Assembly (NCBI GenBank): GCA_027405735.1 | Contig: JAPEHQ010000017.1 | Location: 1,123,501-1,187,500 of the forward strand | DNA: 64,000 nt | Reading direction: 5' to 3' | Source: Mucor racemosus | Taxonomy: Eukaryota; Mucoromycota; Mucoromycetes; Mucorales; Mucoraceae | In this document: positions 50,601 through 64,000 of the stretch, in pieces | How positions within the stretch are numbered: position 1 is the first letter of the stretch | How the letters are laid out: each line of letters opens with the position of its first letter | Translations under genes and position numbers: made by a program | The notes under the pieces: generated by a model | Databases searched by the model: none | Told to the model about the DNA's origin: nothing | Seen by the model: only the letters and a program-made list of their open reading frames with translations

Positions 50601-52748
50601 AATCCAAAAAGAGAAAGGTACCTGTGGAAAGAAATGCGATTGACAAGGCGATATTTGAAATACTAGGGTGATGGCTTGAAAAAGATTTTGTTGAGCGATG
50701 TGCAACGTTGAAAACATTTCGTAAGAGAAAAAATGGCTCATCTTCCTCCGACCTCAGGGACAGCCCATCAAAAATTGAATATTTAAAGGATTTTTTCAAT
50801 ATTGAAAAAGCATTTTATATCTATTGTATTTAAGCAGATAAAGCTTTGCATATTAATCTTTAACGTCTTATTTTCTTTATTGTGATCCTAGAACCTTTTT
50901 CTATAAAAATCTTACATGACGATTCAAATTTATCATTGTAATTTTGAGATGCCGATATGAAAACAATCTGTGTACTGCTACAAAAATAGATGTTTTATCG
51001 AAATGTCAACATTATTCGTTACTTGTTGGCTAGATGAATAGATCAGATTATAAGAACACATGTACATTATATACTAAATATTTTCAGTTACTCATAATTC
51101 TGCTAAAATTGTTAAAAACATGGCATTTTTAAAGAATTGTTTTATGCACTTTTTGTTCGAATTTGAAGCTCAAATTTGATCAAAACTGTTTCTTAGATCA
51201 AGCATCTTGTTACTATAATTTTATCTTGGATATTTGGAGTGATGAAAAACATGATGAAGGTCGACTGCCCAACCCTTACAGATACAGGCAAAAATTGATC
51301 GAAATTGGTTAATCGACATTTTGACCCCAAAAATGGAACTTTTTACGATAGCTTTCTTAAGTCCAAAATAACCAATTTTTTTCCCGGATTTAGATAAAAG
51401 CATTTGCTTGATTATTAGGTATTCATAAAATAGACTTTTGTGACTAAAACCGTTTTTCTTTCTTTTCAAAATTGTGCAAATTTTTTGGTACAAAAATTTG
51501 AAGTCAGTACCACCAGTCGACGTAAAAATCAATTTTCTATTTATAACTATTAGTTTACTTTGAAGGTTTAAATAATAATATTTAAAGGAATATGTGAAAA
51601 AGCTATTTTTTTTTTTTGATATGATTATCGAAAAATAAAATGAAAGGATCGGAGATTTAAATATGATTATTATTGTCATTATAAAATAATGCTTTCAGAG
51701 CTTAAACAATACCCTTAAACGCAAAGTGTTGCCTCCTTGCTAGTCTTAATAAAATTAGAAGAATGTGCTATGAATACCTGGAATTAATTTCATGAAGTTG
51801 AATGCTAGATACAGTCAATTTAAAGCAAAAATAAAATCCTTTAAAAATGTTTCAACTGGTTGGTTGAAAATCAAAATTGTTGCAATAATAATAATAATAG
51901 TTCAGGGTTTGATATTTCCACAGCTTATCTATTAATACAAAGCACTCATAATAACAATTAATAAACATGATGAAGTTTTTTATGCTTTAAATTCATAGAA
52001 AAATGTAAAATTACAAATAATTTGGAAATTGCAGCCAAAACTCCACTATGATTGGTTTTTTTTCTCAATCGAAATACATAGTTTCTAACAAGCCATTTGA
52101 AATAATCACTCATGTGAAAAATAACTGCATTTTACCCCAGGTTTAGACTCTGTAGCATGTCCAGCGGAGCAGTAATAAAGTAGATCTCGGAAAATGATCC
52201 GATACGAATCTCAATTCATAGCTAAAATACAAAAGAATAAGTATGAAATCTATCAGAAAATAAATACAGTTTATATGAAAGCTCTTTAATTATTATGTTA
52301 GATAAGTTATATTCAATAAACATACATTTGTATCCATTAGAATATCAATTGCGGATAGGCCCATTGAACTTGCATCCTTATTGGTCGGAACCATTGATTT
52401 GCATAAATATGGTGGATAATAATAAATAAACATCTTGAACGTTACATACAAAACATGTAAATATCTAATATATAAATATATCTCATAAGCGTATATACAT
52501 AAACATATACCAGCTACTAAATTTGCGTATGAGTTTAATATTCAGAATAATATTTAAATATATAGTTTATGAAATGGTTGCACTAAAAGTAACCTTGGGA
52601 ATTCCGGAAGAATGTAATATGCAATTTTACTAATGCAAATTAAATAAACTTTCCTTTGTTTTGTCAAGAGATTGCATATAAAAGAGAAGAACAAAATTTG
52701 AATATTTTTCTGCATCTTTTTTCTCGATTAATACATATACTATTCGAA
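50601..52748. other. Intergenic, no gene seen
   Basis: 2.1 kb between divergent genes, AT-rich throughout. The 152-codon minus frame at 51221–51679 is rich in Lys, Ile and Phe as expected of AT-rich DNA; I do not call it. Confidence 0.5.
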
Positions 52749-54162
52749 ATGGTTTCTTTGCCTTATCCTATATCACTTCCTACATTAGCTGACTCTCAAG
52801 CTACACGCATTGGAGTCAAATCTCCTGAAGATATTGTTGTTGTTTCCGCACTTAGAACTGCTCTTACAAGAGGAAAAAAAGGGGGATTTAAAGATGTGCT
52901 TGCAGATGGTATGTATCTAATGTATATTGTGAATATATCATGTACTAACTATCAAATCATATAGAACTTTTAATGAATGTATTCAAGGCTACTATTGAAA
53001 GAACTGGTATTGATCCAGCATTAGTTCAAGATATTACTGTAGGAAATGTTTGTGCAGAGGGAGGTCTTGCAGTACCAGCAAGGTAGAAATTCTCACAATT
53101 AATTAAACGATATATATGAAAAACTAACATGTGTAATATTTATAGAATGGCTGCTCTTGCCGCTGGATTCCCAGAGACAACCGCTTTAAGCACATTACAC
53201 CGTCAATGCTCGTCTGGTCTTCAAGCCTGTGTACAAATTGCCTCTGCTATTCAATGTGGTCTTATTGAAATTGGTATTGGTGCTGGTGTAGAGTCAATGA
53301 CAGCAGACTATTATAATCGTCGTACTCCTTATTCAGACAAGCTATCAGTAGTACCTTGTGTTGCAGATTGTCAAGTTCCTATGGGGTAAGATAATTACAT
53401 TTAGATTGTGTGAAAACTAAAACTTGAAAATTGTATTGTAGATATACATCTGAAAACGTAGCCGTTGAGTATGGTATTACTCGTGAAGATCAAGATCGTT
53501 TCTCTGTTGAATCTCATAGAAAGGCATATGCAGCTCAACAAGCAGGTCGATTCAAGGAAGAAATTATTCCATGTACAGTAACTTTTATTGATAAAGATGG
53601 TAATTCAAAGCAAGTAGTTATTGAGAAAGATGATGGTATTAGACCTGATTCTACTCTTGAAACTCTTGGTAAAATTAGAGCTGCTTTTGGTAAAGATGGT
53701 ACAACTACTGCAGGAAATGCATCTCAAATTTCTGATGGTGCAGCTGCTGTCTTGTTGATGAAGCGTAAAACTGCACAAAAAATGAATTTGCCCATTATTG
53801 GTAAGTATGTTACTTCTGCAACTGTTGGAGTTCCTCCTCGCCTTATGGGAATTGGACCAGCTTATGCTATCCCTGTTGCTGTTGAACGTGCTGGTTTAAA
53901 ATTGTCTGATATTGATATTTATGAAATTAATGAAGCATTTGCATCGCAAGCTATTTATACAGTCAAAGCACTTGAAATTCCTGATGAAAAAGTAAATCCC
54001 AATGGTGGCGCAATTGCTTTTGGCCATCCTTTAGGTTGTACAGGTTCTCGACAAGTTGCTACTTTGTTTCCAGAGTTAAAACGTCAAGATAAACGTTTAG
54101 GTGTCACTAGTATGTGCATTGGAAGTGGTATGGGTATGGCAGCTGTATGGGAAAGAGAGTAG
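52749..54162 (+). CDS. 3-ketoacyl-CoA thiolase (peroxisomal-type acetyl-CoA C-acyltransferase)
   Basis: Last step of beta-oxidation: cleaves 3-ketoacyl-CoA to acetyl-CoA and a shortened acyl-CoA. Exons 52749–52908, 52965–53082, 53146–53385 and 53442–54162 give 412 residues. The nucleophile Cys (about residue 114) is in [10 protein letters not shown]. The other signatures are [24 protein letters not shown] (His) and [12 protein letters not shown] (second Cys). Overall it resembles yeast POT1/FOX3. No clear PTS2 was seen in the first 30 residues and the C-terminus (WERE) is not a PTS1, so peroxisomal location rests on similarity alone. Confidence 0.93.
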
Positions 54163-55205
54163 ATTTATTTCTACTCGTTCATGTATCTATTAATATAAAA
54201 ATAAAGCTTGAATTTAAATACTTGACAAACGTTAATGATATTTCAAAAGTATTTGTAAGGATAGAACGCAATCATGTTCTTGTGAAAAAAATGTATAATA
54301 CATGACAAATGATCTTTAAAGAGCTATTTGGAGCGATATAAACAATCAACTTTATAAACAGCTGATTGAAACACGTATTTAGTATGTAAATCAAACTCTT
54401 GTAATCTATTTATTTTGAAGAAAAGCATCAATAATTGGTAATTTGAGATCTGTGGAGAGATACATACACTATTTCCTAAATTATACATTTCAATTATAAA
54501 GGTATGGGACCCAACAATTGAAGCGAAATACGTTTATATATCACGGAAGAAAGTATTCGGTTTGGCACATGTGAAATCAGCCACTCTTAGTAAATCTCGT
54601 TTGTTATCCACTATGGCGTCCTTTTATTTTTTCTTGTATTATAGACCTTATGTAATACATCTCCAACGTTTTGCTTTTAATAATGTACTGTGCCGTATAT
54701 ATCATCAAAAACTTGATATATATATTAAAATAGCTTACACTTGAAATTCAGACATTTCAGGAAAATATTTTCAACTGAAAAAAAAAAAAAAAAAAAAAAA
54801 GAGTATACGATAATCGCCTTTCCATGGAACCAAGTCTTCTTTGGTTTCTGTAGTCAATATTAAATTATTTTCCATGTTTTTAAATTCATCAATAATGCTT
54901 ACTACAATAACCATTTAAATTGTTGTTTGAGGTAGCACAATCACAAGCTAAAAAGCGTCATAGTGGTACTAAATTCGACAACTTGCGGGGTAAAAAAGGG
55001 TTGCCATTCAAGGGCATAGTTGTCGGCGTATTAATTCATATTAACCGCTCATGTTCAGATCCGATTCATAAGGTTATTATTCCTACTTGGACCCACACAG
55101 ATACATTCTCACACACACTCGATATTATGTTGAACATTTATATACATTATATATATATATATATACACATAAAAAAAGTATAATTACAAATTGACAATTT
55201 TTTTT

Positions 55206-55237
<32 letters not shown>

Positions 55238-55280
55238 TTTTATTTTATTTTATTTTATTCTTGAATTTTATTTATTCAAT
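54163..55280. other. Intergenic with simple repeats
   Basis: No gene seen. Contains an A21 run near 54779–54800, an (AT)n run near 55148–55165, and a T-rich block with about five TTTTA units (55200–55260) that ends 20 bp before the next start codon. Confidence 0.6.
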
Positions 55281-56900
55281 ATGGCTTACACACTCATGTT
55301 TTCGCCAAATGCTCAAGAAAATCAAAAGAGATTAATCGATAAAAATGATCCAACTTCATATATTCCAACTTATATTGCAATTTCACCAAGAAAAGATGGA
55401 ACTACTGCGAAAACAAAGTGTTTAAATCCGCAATATAATACATCTCCATTAACGCCGTTAAAAAGAAAATTTATTGTCTCTTCAACAAACATTTTACCTA
55501 AATTTCGAGTTCGTCGTGGATCTTTTAATCGTCGCCCTTCCTCACTCCATTCTAGTAACAGCAGTTCACGTTCTAATAGTTTGGATATCTCAAGTAAACT
55601 ATTTGGTTGTGTTTGCATTAAATAGAAACTAATAAAATATACGTTTATAGAAGCAACATTTGCAACATTGCCAGTTGAAATATTATCAAGTATTTTATTA
55701 TATTTGGATTACACTTCTGTACAGAAATTAGCTCGTACTTGTAAGCAATTGTATTCAGTTTGCCATGATGATAGTTTTTGGCGGAAACTTTTATTTGCTG
55801 ATTTTCAGTCAGTACCGCCGCCATTGTCCAAAACTGCCAGCAATACTACTAAAAGCATGGTCAGCAAGAAAAAGACACAGCCTATTGTTACACCTTGCAC
55901 AAATTTAAAACTCTACCAAAACCACCTTAAATTAGGACGTCGCTGGTTGACGGGAAAGGTGAACACCCGCTTTTTACAGGGACATTCAGATAGTATTTAT
56001 TGTTTAGCATGGATTGATCAAGATACTCTTGCAAGTGGTAGTAGAGATAAAACCCTCAGGGTGTGGAACGTCAAAACAAATCAGTGTATACGTACAGTAG
56101 AGAATGGACATGAAGGAAGCATATTATGTATGCGTGTGAATAAAGATCGCTCGATTTTATTGACTGGTTCCTCGGATGCTACTTGCACAATTTGGTCTTT
56201 ACCTGATTTGGTACCTATACGTAAGCTTCGAGGTCATGGACATAGTGTACTTGATGTATGCTTTATAAATAGTAATCGCATTGTAACAGCTTCAAGAGAT
56301 CATACATTAAGATTATGGGATCAAGATTCTGGAGAAGAATTATTACAAATGTTGGGACACACAAATTCTGTAAATGCAGTTGAAACAGTAGATGAAAATC
56401 GTGTTGTATCTGCATCAGGTGATGCCTCATTGAAATTGTGGGATGTTACAACAGGTAAATGCATAAGAACAATGCAAGGTCATCGTCTTGGATTAGCTTG
56501 TGTTCGATATAATGGAAAATATCTTTACAGCGGAGGATTAGAAGGCAAGATCAAAGTTTGGGATATTGAAAGTGGGGAATGTGTAAATACTTTACTTGGA
56601 CATGTTGGTATGATTCGGTCCCTTGATTGTATTGAAGGGAGAATTATAAGTGGTAGCTATGACCGTACTCTTAAAGTATGGGACACAAAGACGGGTGCTT
56701 GTATTCTAAGCTTTCAAAGTGGTCATTCCAATTGGATTTTCAATGTTTTATCTAGTGGAACTCGGATTGTTAGGTAAGTAAATGAGACAGTTCATGTTGT
56801 ACATGTATAAATATATTATTTTATTATTAGTTCTGGACAAGAAAAACGTATTATGATTATTGATTTCAGTAACGGATTAACGCCTTTATGTCCTGTATGA
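55281..56900 (+). CDS. F-box/WD40 protein (SCF substrate adaptor)
   Basis: Exons 55281–55593, 55651–56773 and 56831–56900 give 501 residues. After a basic, Ser-rich N-terminus comes an F-box (LPVEILSSILLYLDYTSVQKLARTCKQLY), then a linker (KLYQNHLKLGRRWLTG) and seven WD40 repeats (LQGHSDSIYCLAW … TLKVWDTKTG). This is the layout of Cdc4/Fbw7/Met30-type adaptors that bring phosphorylated targets to SCF ubiquitin ligase. Which target it serves cannot be read from sequence. The last exon supplies only the end of the final blade and a short tail. Confidence 0.9.
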
Positions 56901-58254
56901 ATACCCCGGATTTTTATTTATTTTTTCCAAGCCGTTTTGCGGCGAATACACCAAATAAACCAATCAACCTAATTTAAACCTTATAATTCATGTGCCTTTT
57001 AACCTTGTTCTATCGGTGGTAAATGAACGTCATTTGCTGTATTCAAGGGAATTTCAGTCTTGTGATAATTAGGGATATTTTACCTAAAGTGAACTTGACT
57101 AAATAAGCATAAATATCCCGGTACCTTTTTTGAATTATGTGTAACAATCCACTCGATAAATTTATATACTGTATATATACACTGAATATATCGTATGTTT
57201 GAAAAGCTTGTGATCAAATACAGATACAATGTATATTATATTGTATATTTGCATTCTAAGGTCAATATTTTTTACTAGTATAAACCATAAAACCATTACT
57301 GATCTACGAATATTCTCCCCACATTTTACTTGAAAATCACCGTGAGAAAATCCTGGTAATTGTTATTTGCGGAGTATATCGACTGAAATTAATCCTATTG
57401 TTTATGTTTGAATAATTACTCTCATTAATCTAAGAGCAAATCACTGAAGGTACATTTTATTACATGTATTTTTCTCTCTCTCTCTCTGTGTGTGTGTGTG
57501 AATTTTGCGCATGTGCGGCTTTTGGCTTTGATTAGACCTTGAACACTCACAATTAAATATGACAAAGAATCGCAAATTTATTTCAATGAAAATAGCCCAA
57601 AATACGCAAAAAAAAAGTTTATCATGACATGCAAGGATAGTACAAGATTTGGTATAATATCACATATGGAGGTAATGATGTCATAAAGAACACTGTCAAT
57701 AGCATAAAGGTACAGTATTATCTGGTTACAGTGGTATAATAGAAATAACCTATAGCTTACGTATGTATATGATATAATAATCCTAAAGCTATTGGATATG
57801 CTGCGAGCCGTAGTCATGAAAAGCTCGATATTCGCCTAAGGATGTATCCTGATTATTCTCCTTGGACCAACACTTTGTTTTAGAATTCACTGTACGCAAA
57901 ATTTAGCGAGTGTTATGATATTTCACGAATATGATACTAGCCGGCGTAGATATTTTATTTATGAATAAAGGCGTTTGTATTGTTGTTGGTAAACAAAAAA
58001 ACCAGGATCCCTTGAGTATGTAGTTGTGTACAACAGTTCCTTTGATAGAATAAAGATTATCAAACTCACAATCTCAAAATGTCATGAATCACATTCGCAA
58101 TAGTAATATCATGAACGAACTTCTATATACAAAGAAATAATGATAGCGCTATAGTGACCTAAGTGAATTACTATCGTACATGATGTTGAAGGGCTTGACC
58201 TTGTTTGAATAAGACATTGCATTTTTTGAGGAGGGGGGGAAATCAATTTTAAGT
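56901..58254. other. Intergenic with TC/TG microsatellite
   Basis: No gene seen. A compound (TC)n(TG)n microsatellite lies at about 57473–57500. The rest is AT-rich with no repeat shared with other parts of the window. Confidence 0.55.
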
Positions 58255-59900
58255 TTACCAATCTTCAAAAGACATAGTGTACACCTTTTCTATAAACAAC
58301 CCCATGATGAACACTTCCATCATATCCCAGAGACACTGCAAAATAGCTATAAATTGGCCATATCACGCTACCTGTATCTAAAACCGATTTATATCTCACG
58401 AAAGACTTGAAAACAGGTGAATTTAGTGTTTTTTCTTTGAAAACTGAGTCTAATTTTTCATCTCTGCACAGCTTTTTTTCCGTAACTAATGAGAATAAAA
58501 ATTATATGCCAATGTACCTGAGATGTTCAGCTTTAATCCAAAAACAAGTATCTGGAAATATCCTATTTTTTTGCAGCTGATATTAATATTTCAGTGTTAA
58601 TGTTTCAGATTGTTGCGCGTATTTCACTACTAAAAATTAAAAACTTTAAGGCCTCATATCTCTACGAAAAATTAAGTTACATTAACACTTTCTAATAATA
58701 AAACTTACTTGTTTTAAAGTACTTTATAACATGTTTCAGTATGAAAAAATTCTGAGCACTTTTATTTTTTTTTCATTCTTTTGATATTTTCATAGTATAT
58801 TTTAAAATATTCGATAAATTGAGTAGCATTTTTTTTACATTCATATCGTTAGTCTCGTTGAGCTCTCTCGAACTCAATTTAGTTTTTTTCAAAATATTAA
58901 TTTTTCGTGGAGATATCCTAAAAAATGTGTACAAAAAGGTACATCCATTTTTAGTTTCCATTTTCCCCTTGTATACCCTCATCCCAAATTCTGAATCTGA
59001 AAAAAAATTGGACAAAACTCTTGTTTTCTCTACGAAAAATGCAGCTAGAAGATTTTGCAATAGCTCTATCGATAGATAATTTGTTTGCGCATCATCTCAG
59101 TTTATTATATTTTAAATATGCTTATAAAAAGTGATGTGTATCTTCAACAAACCTCCAAAATTTCAATTGCATTTTGCGCACAATTTAATGTGGAGTATTT
59201 GTCTGAAATTTGTTTAGATGGATACAGAATCTAAAACTGTACAAAAACTAATTAAGACGCTAGGTCGACTTATTTTTCAATTCATGAACCATTAAACAAT
59301 TTTCTTTTTTTAATCATTTTTAGTTCATTTCGACATGTACAAATCTATTTTGGAACTCAGTTATCAGATACTTAAAGATGTAATATGAACTATCATTTTG
59401 AATATCTCGACGAAAAATCAATATTTCTCACTGAAACAAAAAATACAGAGTAGCTTTCAATTAGATATATCTTCTGGATACAAAAAAAATGCTTCAATTT
59501 CAATTATGGGTGCTACAAAAAATAGTAATTAAATAAAAAAAGCGTTGCGAATACAATTATAACTCTTTGATATTTATTTAAGATATAAAGTAAAGCAAAG
59601 GTTTATGGATTACCATAGCCTTTGTGATATATATACTATTTTCTAATTCTATTAATAATACAGTAGTAATAAGATCTCGAAGCAAGATCTTCACGGCTTT
59701 GTTCCTAGTTTGGAAGTACCAGTGGTACAATTTGACATTTTAAAGTTTTGTGTCATTTAAAGTTATTAGATCTTGGATGTTGACTAAGATCAATTTGATT
59801 ACTAAACAAACTTGGTATATGTAGTTTACTACAATGGGGTTTAAACATTACAATTAATTGTAGGTCTATTCTTGGTCAATTTTTCTACGATATAAATTGA
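58255..59900 (+). mobile_element. F repeat, copy 3 (interrupted by LTR A)
   Basis: Matches copy 1 from about 19790 onward and copy 2 from 41255 onward, and extends beyond copy 1. Sequence resumes after the LTR at 59839 (…GGTCTATTCTTGGTCAA, matching copy 2 near 42268). No protein recognised. Confidence 0.65.
59511..59833 (+). mobile_element. Solo LTR family A, copy 2 (323 bp)
   Basis: It starts TGCTACA and ends TACTACA, with a perfect 5-bp duplication ATGGG (59506–59510 and 59834–59838). It carries a single GGTAC where copy 1 has the family B insertion. Confidence 0.9.
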
Positions 59901-60327
59901 TTTATCATTGAATCATAAGTAAATATTTGAATGTAACCCTCTTTTATTTCATACAGAAACACCTTTTACCAATATTTTTATATGATTAGTATAAACATGT
60001 GATCAATATGAGAAATAATCCTTTTTTTAAGGTTATATCCAGCTTTAATCTCAAATCACTCTATCTTCTTTTAATTACTATATTCGTTACTGATAAATAA
60101 ATCACATCCTTATGATTGCGTAAGAATTTTTTTGCACGAATTTATGCTCTTTTTGTACTAACTTACTGTATATGGCATTTATTTATTTTTTGTCTTTCAT
60201 CTCTTACATTTTCAAATCTCTAGATATTCCAGGAAGAAACACACCATGGCCTACCAAAGGTAGTAAGCATTATTCTACTGCATTTTCGCCTCGAAACAAA
60301 AGTTTAGTACTCATTGTCCAATTTTCT

Positions 60328-60455
60328 GCATCATTCAAATTTACGAAACAATTACTATAGTAACCATCCTTGATTTATTTAATAAAATCTGTAGCAGGGA
60401 CAATGTTGAATGGATGCATACTGTTTTTAGAAACAAGTTTCTGCTAAAATTGATT
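60328..60455 (+). repeat. Direct repeat, left copy (pair with 62352–62483)
   Basis: About 130 bp from TTCTGCATCATTCAAATTTA through CAACCATCCTT/GTAACCATCCTT-like sequence to GGGACAATGTTGAAT and beyond recurs 2 kb downstream in the same orientation, with roughly 15% difference. It could be a diverged terminal pair or two members of a dispersed repeat. Confidence 0.5.
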
Positions 60456-62489
60456 ACCAGTACAAATATTCACGCTTTTTGGCTGGTTTTTTCCCTTTAG
60501 AATTGTTGAAACTAGACTTGACGTTTAGAGTTATATATCAAAATGTGTGGAATAAATTTTTCGACAACTTTTATTATGTGTTTAATTAAGACTTTATAAT
60601 GAAATTTGAGGGTTGCCATAGGCGTATATACTGTACTAGAATCCAGCAAAATTTATATCACAAAAATCTCGACAAAATTGATAAATACAATAAAACGGAT
60701 TGCAGATTTGTTTTTAGCAGCTAATTTTACCCCAAAAAACTTGGTTGCCTGATTCCTAACGATACTTTTGTAAAAAAAATGTGAAAATTCTCCAAATTGT
60801 TAAAACTACAAAACGAAAAACAGGATTTACAATTACAAGGTTGGGATCCAAAAGTTATCGAAAAAAACCACCCCTTAAACTTTAATATATAATAAAACAT
60901 TTAAAAAACAAGATTTTGCTTAGAAACCTTTAAATGCAAGCTTATTAAAATCTCGAGATATTTGGCATCTTAGGTTGAGTTTTTAAGTGGGGTAAAAGCA
61001 AGTGTTTCACATTTGAAGCCCTTGTGCTCGCTGAAAAATTAGCATAAATAGAAATAGCTCTTTTGGCAAGATTCTTGGTATATCAGAAGTTTACCCAGAT
61101 GTAGAAATCCAGGAACAACTATTGAAATCCAACATGGCATGACATTTAGTAACTCATACTAAATGTCATACATAACCACTAGCATTAACAGCGACTATCA
61201 GGAACCTTCAGGAACACTTGGCAACAATGAAACATAAGCAATCCTACATCTTATTCAAATGATACAATAATCACAGATTCCCAATTCCACAAATTCCATT
61301 GTATATGATTTGTTCCCAAATTATATCAAGTACCTCAATACCCGGCAATTCATTAATAATATTAATAATCATATGACTATCTAGAAAACATATAAATACG
61401 AAGCATCAATGAGCTAATAAAATGTATCTTTTAGCAGAGTATTTTTATATTAGTATCTTTTGATATAACAATTCTATAGCATCTCAAATATAGCCCTACA
61501 TTTTTCATTTCCTGATTATCTATTGAAATGGGGACACGCTCCGATTTTGAATATTACCATATAAAATTGTATAATCACATATGCACATGTGACTGAGCTT
61601 CAATTCAAAAAAGTGTTCAAATGGAAAAAAAATCCAAAAAAAATCCAAAAAAAACCTTGTATGTTTAATTGCTCACAAAAATGCAAAGTAAGTTGAACTA
61701 GCGTATTAAATGCTTTAGGTTTAGTTTTTGATTCTAAATTGATCTGTGTAGTTTTTGAAAATGTTTTTCTCATAAGATCTATAGTAAAATTAATGTCAAA
61801 TTTTAACGGTTTTTGATCAAAAAGTACCCTTCATTTAAATGCAACCCTAAAATATTTTATTTTTAAAATATGCGCAACAAAATTATCTACAAAATGAGTA
61901 TTTATACGTAGCTGTATCCCTATTTTTTGTGGAGATATTAATTTTTTTTTGATTTTTTTTTGGTCGGCGAAAATTTACCCTTGTATATCCTCGTCCAAAA
62001 TGGATCATTTTTTGTATCATCAAAAATCAATCATTCAATCTCAATTTTCTCGACCAAAAATCAATATTTTTTGACGAGGTAAAATTCGTTTGATAGATGC
62101 TAATGAGTACTATCCTATGATTTTAGCTTTGCATACCTGTCATCCCTTCATGGATCTCTATAACAGAAAAAGTGCTCTCACAAAATTTATAAAAAAATAA
62201 AAAAGTCTTTACAGCCATCCAAAACCTAGATATCCTGGTAGGGAATAAAAAATAAAGTAGACTTTACTTAATACCCATCATTGCAATACCTTAGTATTTT
62301 CTCGACTTATTTTCATTTCAAATGCGATTTCTCAATTTTAAGTTGGCCATTTCTGCATCATTCAAATTTATGAAACAATCACTATAGCAACCATCCTTGC
62401 TTCGTTTAATAAAATTTGTAGCCGGGACAATGTTGAATAGAGAAGTACTGCTTTTGAAAAAACTTTTCTGCCAAAAATTAGCGTTCGCA

Positions 62490-62745
62490 AAATGGCCGAG
62501 CCCAAGCGAGCGCAAGCAGTTTCATCAAGCATTTGCCGAGTTTAAAATATTTGAAAGTTACTCAAGCAAGCCCGAGCCCAAGCAATGGCTCATCGAGCAG
62601 ATGCATATCGAGCATTTTCAATTTTGAAACCAAGCAACCAAGCACAAGTCAAGCATTGTCCAATTTTGCAAAAAGTCAAGCAAGTCGAGCACGAGCATAT
62701 GAGTAACCAAGCAAGTCCAAGCAGAGCTCAAGCATTGCATTATAT
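62490..62745 (+). repeat. Dense CAAGC/CGAGC motif cluster
   Basis: About 250 bp with roughly twenty copies of (C/G)(A/C)AGC or CGAGC at irregular short spacing, ending near GAGCTCAAGCATTGC. The motif resembles the GAGC clusters in the hAT-like MITEs at 5559 and 21268, but the sequence between motifs does not. Confidence 0.55.
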
Positions 62746-64000
62746 TTTCAATTCCGTTTTGTATATAAATAAAAGATAAACTTTGAAAATTAACAAATTT
62801 TCAAAAAAAAAAAAAAAAACCCATATGTATATGAACACAAGCTATAACACCACTATACAATTTTCTGATACTAAACATGTTTTAACCGTATTCGTATTAT
62901 TCTAAAATATTTTATCAAAGCTTTCGACAAAACAAAACCTACAGAAATAGTAACAGCAACAATTAAACATTCAATATAAGCAGCAGCATCAAATGATCAT
63001 TGCTCAAATTAATTGATTTCATTTACGTCAATTGAAGCATTGGATTTATTTTAGGTTGTTATTGACAACACATTGTTTCCTATTTGGAGTTAAAATTACT
63101 ATGTAATAAAGCCTGGAAATCAGCAACAGCCAACAGGTCTATAGACTTTTAGCAACTGATTTGAATATTTAAATAATAGCGAGACACGTTCACACTATCA
63201 CAACATTTCCAATATTAAAAAAAATCATACATTTCAAGAAAGGCAACATCTAAAGTTTCCTTTCATATACTGATAAAGAATTTTAATTCACCTCAAGCAA
63301 AGTTTTATTACAACAATTCAAATATGCTAGTATACCTCAATCAAATATTACAGTTTCAGTGTAAATACCTGGTTTATTACAATTCAACAAATTACCCATT
63401 GGGAAGAATATCAGACATAAAGTAATTAGAGACTCATTGCATAAAAAACCAGATGTAATTAATACTTTAAGAATAGACGGATATATTATATTATACAATG
63501 CAATGTATATACTGTATAAGAAAGGTTAAAATATCACTATAAAGTTATGTTAAAGTAGTTCAAGCCTTTTATTGCAACATCACAAGTAGGTAACTCTTGA
63601 AGTAATGCCCTCACAAAGATTGCTTACATTATTATACCATACAATCGATTGTTAATATCTTTCTCATTATAGCCATCATTATCTTCATTGTAATCAAGGA
63701 TTATATTATGAGCGACCTGCCTCCTCGTTATTTTTGAAAAATATTGCAACTCAAAATGTTTCAGCAAACTAGAGCACTATTTTCAATATGCTTTAAAATA
63801 GCTCAAGAGAAATGCAACTACTTTAATAATAAGGTAATTCGTATTCTTGAAGAACACTACTCAAGGCTGAAAGCTAAAGAAATGATCTAAATTAACACAT
63901 TTGACAACCTATAGTCTTTTAGATTCAAATCCCGCTTGTTAACACTAGCTTTCTCTTTGTAAAATGAGGTATCATACCACTGTAATAAAGGTAATTAGAA

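Larger units (their letters stand above)
59901..64000. other. Gene-free repeat region
   Basis: No gene recognised. About 61680–62120 has pieces resembling the F repeat in both orientations. The rest is AT-rich with only short frames. Confidence 0.5.

Noticed and set aside
51221..51679. A 152-residue minus-strand protein
   Set aside because: Composition (Lys, Ile, Phe, Ser) is that of random AT-rich sequence, with a poly-T stretch near its start and no recognisable motif.

Overview
This is an AT-rich nuclear segment from a fungus, most likely an early-diverging one of the Mucorales type. The genes have many short GT–AG introns (about 50–65 nt), encode CAA-rich polyglutamine tracts, and match fungal families: Spt23/Mga2, Sac1, ALA dehydratase, thiolase, mitochondrial Trp-tRNA synthetase and F-box proteins. 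Exon boundaries were worked out by hand from reading phase and splice consensus. The species assignment is an inference from gene style.

Layout. 1–2.4 kb: 3' part of an Spt23/Mga2-type membrane-tethered transcription factor. 2.4–7.6 kb: repeats with nested solo LTRs. 7.8–13.4 kb: a Fanzor (eukaryotic TnpB-like, RNA-guided nuclease family) gene on the minus strand, broken by a tRNA-derived SINE. 13.6–18.7 kb: a MITE, then a CsbD-like stress protein, the Sac1 phosphoinositide phosphatase and an NAD(P)-binding Rossmann protein. 18.7–29 kb: repeat territory with solo LTRs, a Ty3/gypsy RNase H relic and a dynein-fragment element. 29–41 kb: an IBtk-like ankyrin/RCC1/BTB protein, a GNAT acetyltransferase and an F-box/LRR protein. 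41–45.5 kb: a triple-nested LTR stack and another dynein-fragment element. 46.6–57 kb: ALA dehydratase, a neutral-sphingomyelinase-like enzyme, mitochondrial Trp-tRNA synthetase, 3-ketoacyl-CoA thiolase and an F-box/WD40 protein. 57–64 kb: repeats only.

The main result is the repeat structure. Thirteen LTR-like elements can be delimited. Twelve of these have TG/CA-type ends and a 5-bp target duplication (two imperfect; one copy begins TA), and the thirteenth is truncated. None has an internal region, so all look like solo LTRs. They are nested up to three deep, and several insertions are confirmed by an empty site elsewhere in the window. Two nearly complete copies and one truncated copy of a ~1.47-kb element carry a degenerate 3' fragment of a cytoplasmic dynein intermediate chain gene, which suggests host-gene capture. 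The Fanzor gene keeps its recognisable catalytic and zinc-ribbon residues. Its only clear break is a 406-bp SINE with a perfect 17-bp target duplication, and removing the insert restores the reading frame.

No CRISPR array, rRNA or intact tRNA was seen. The host genes are ordinary housekeeping and regulatory genes (lipid signalling, haem synthesis, beta-oxidation, mitochondrial translation, ubiquitin ligase adaptors) and do not form one pathway.
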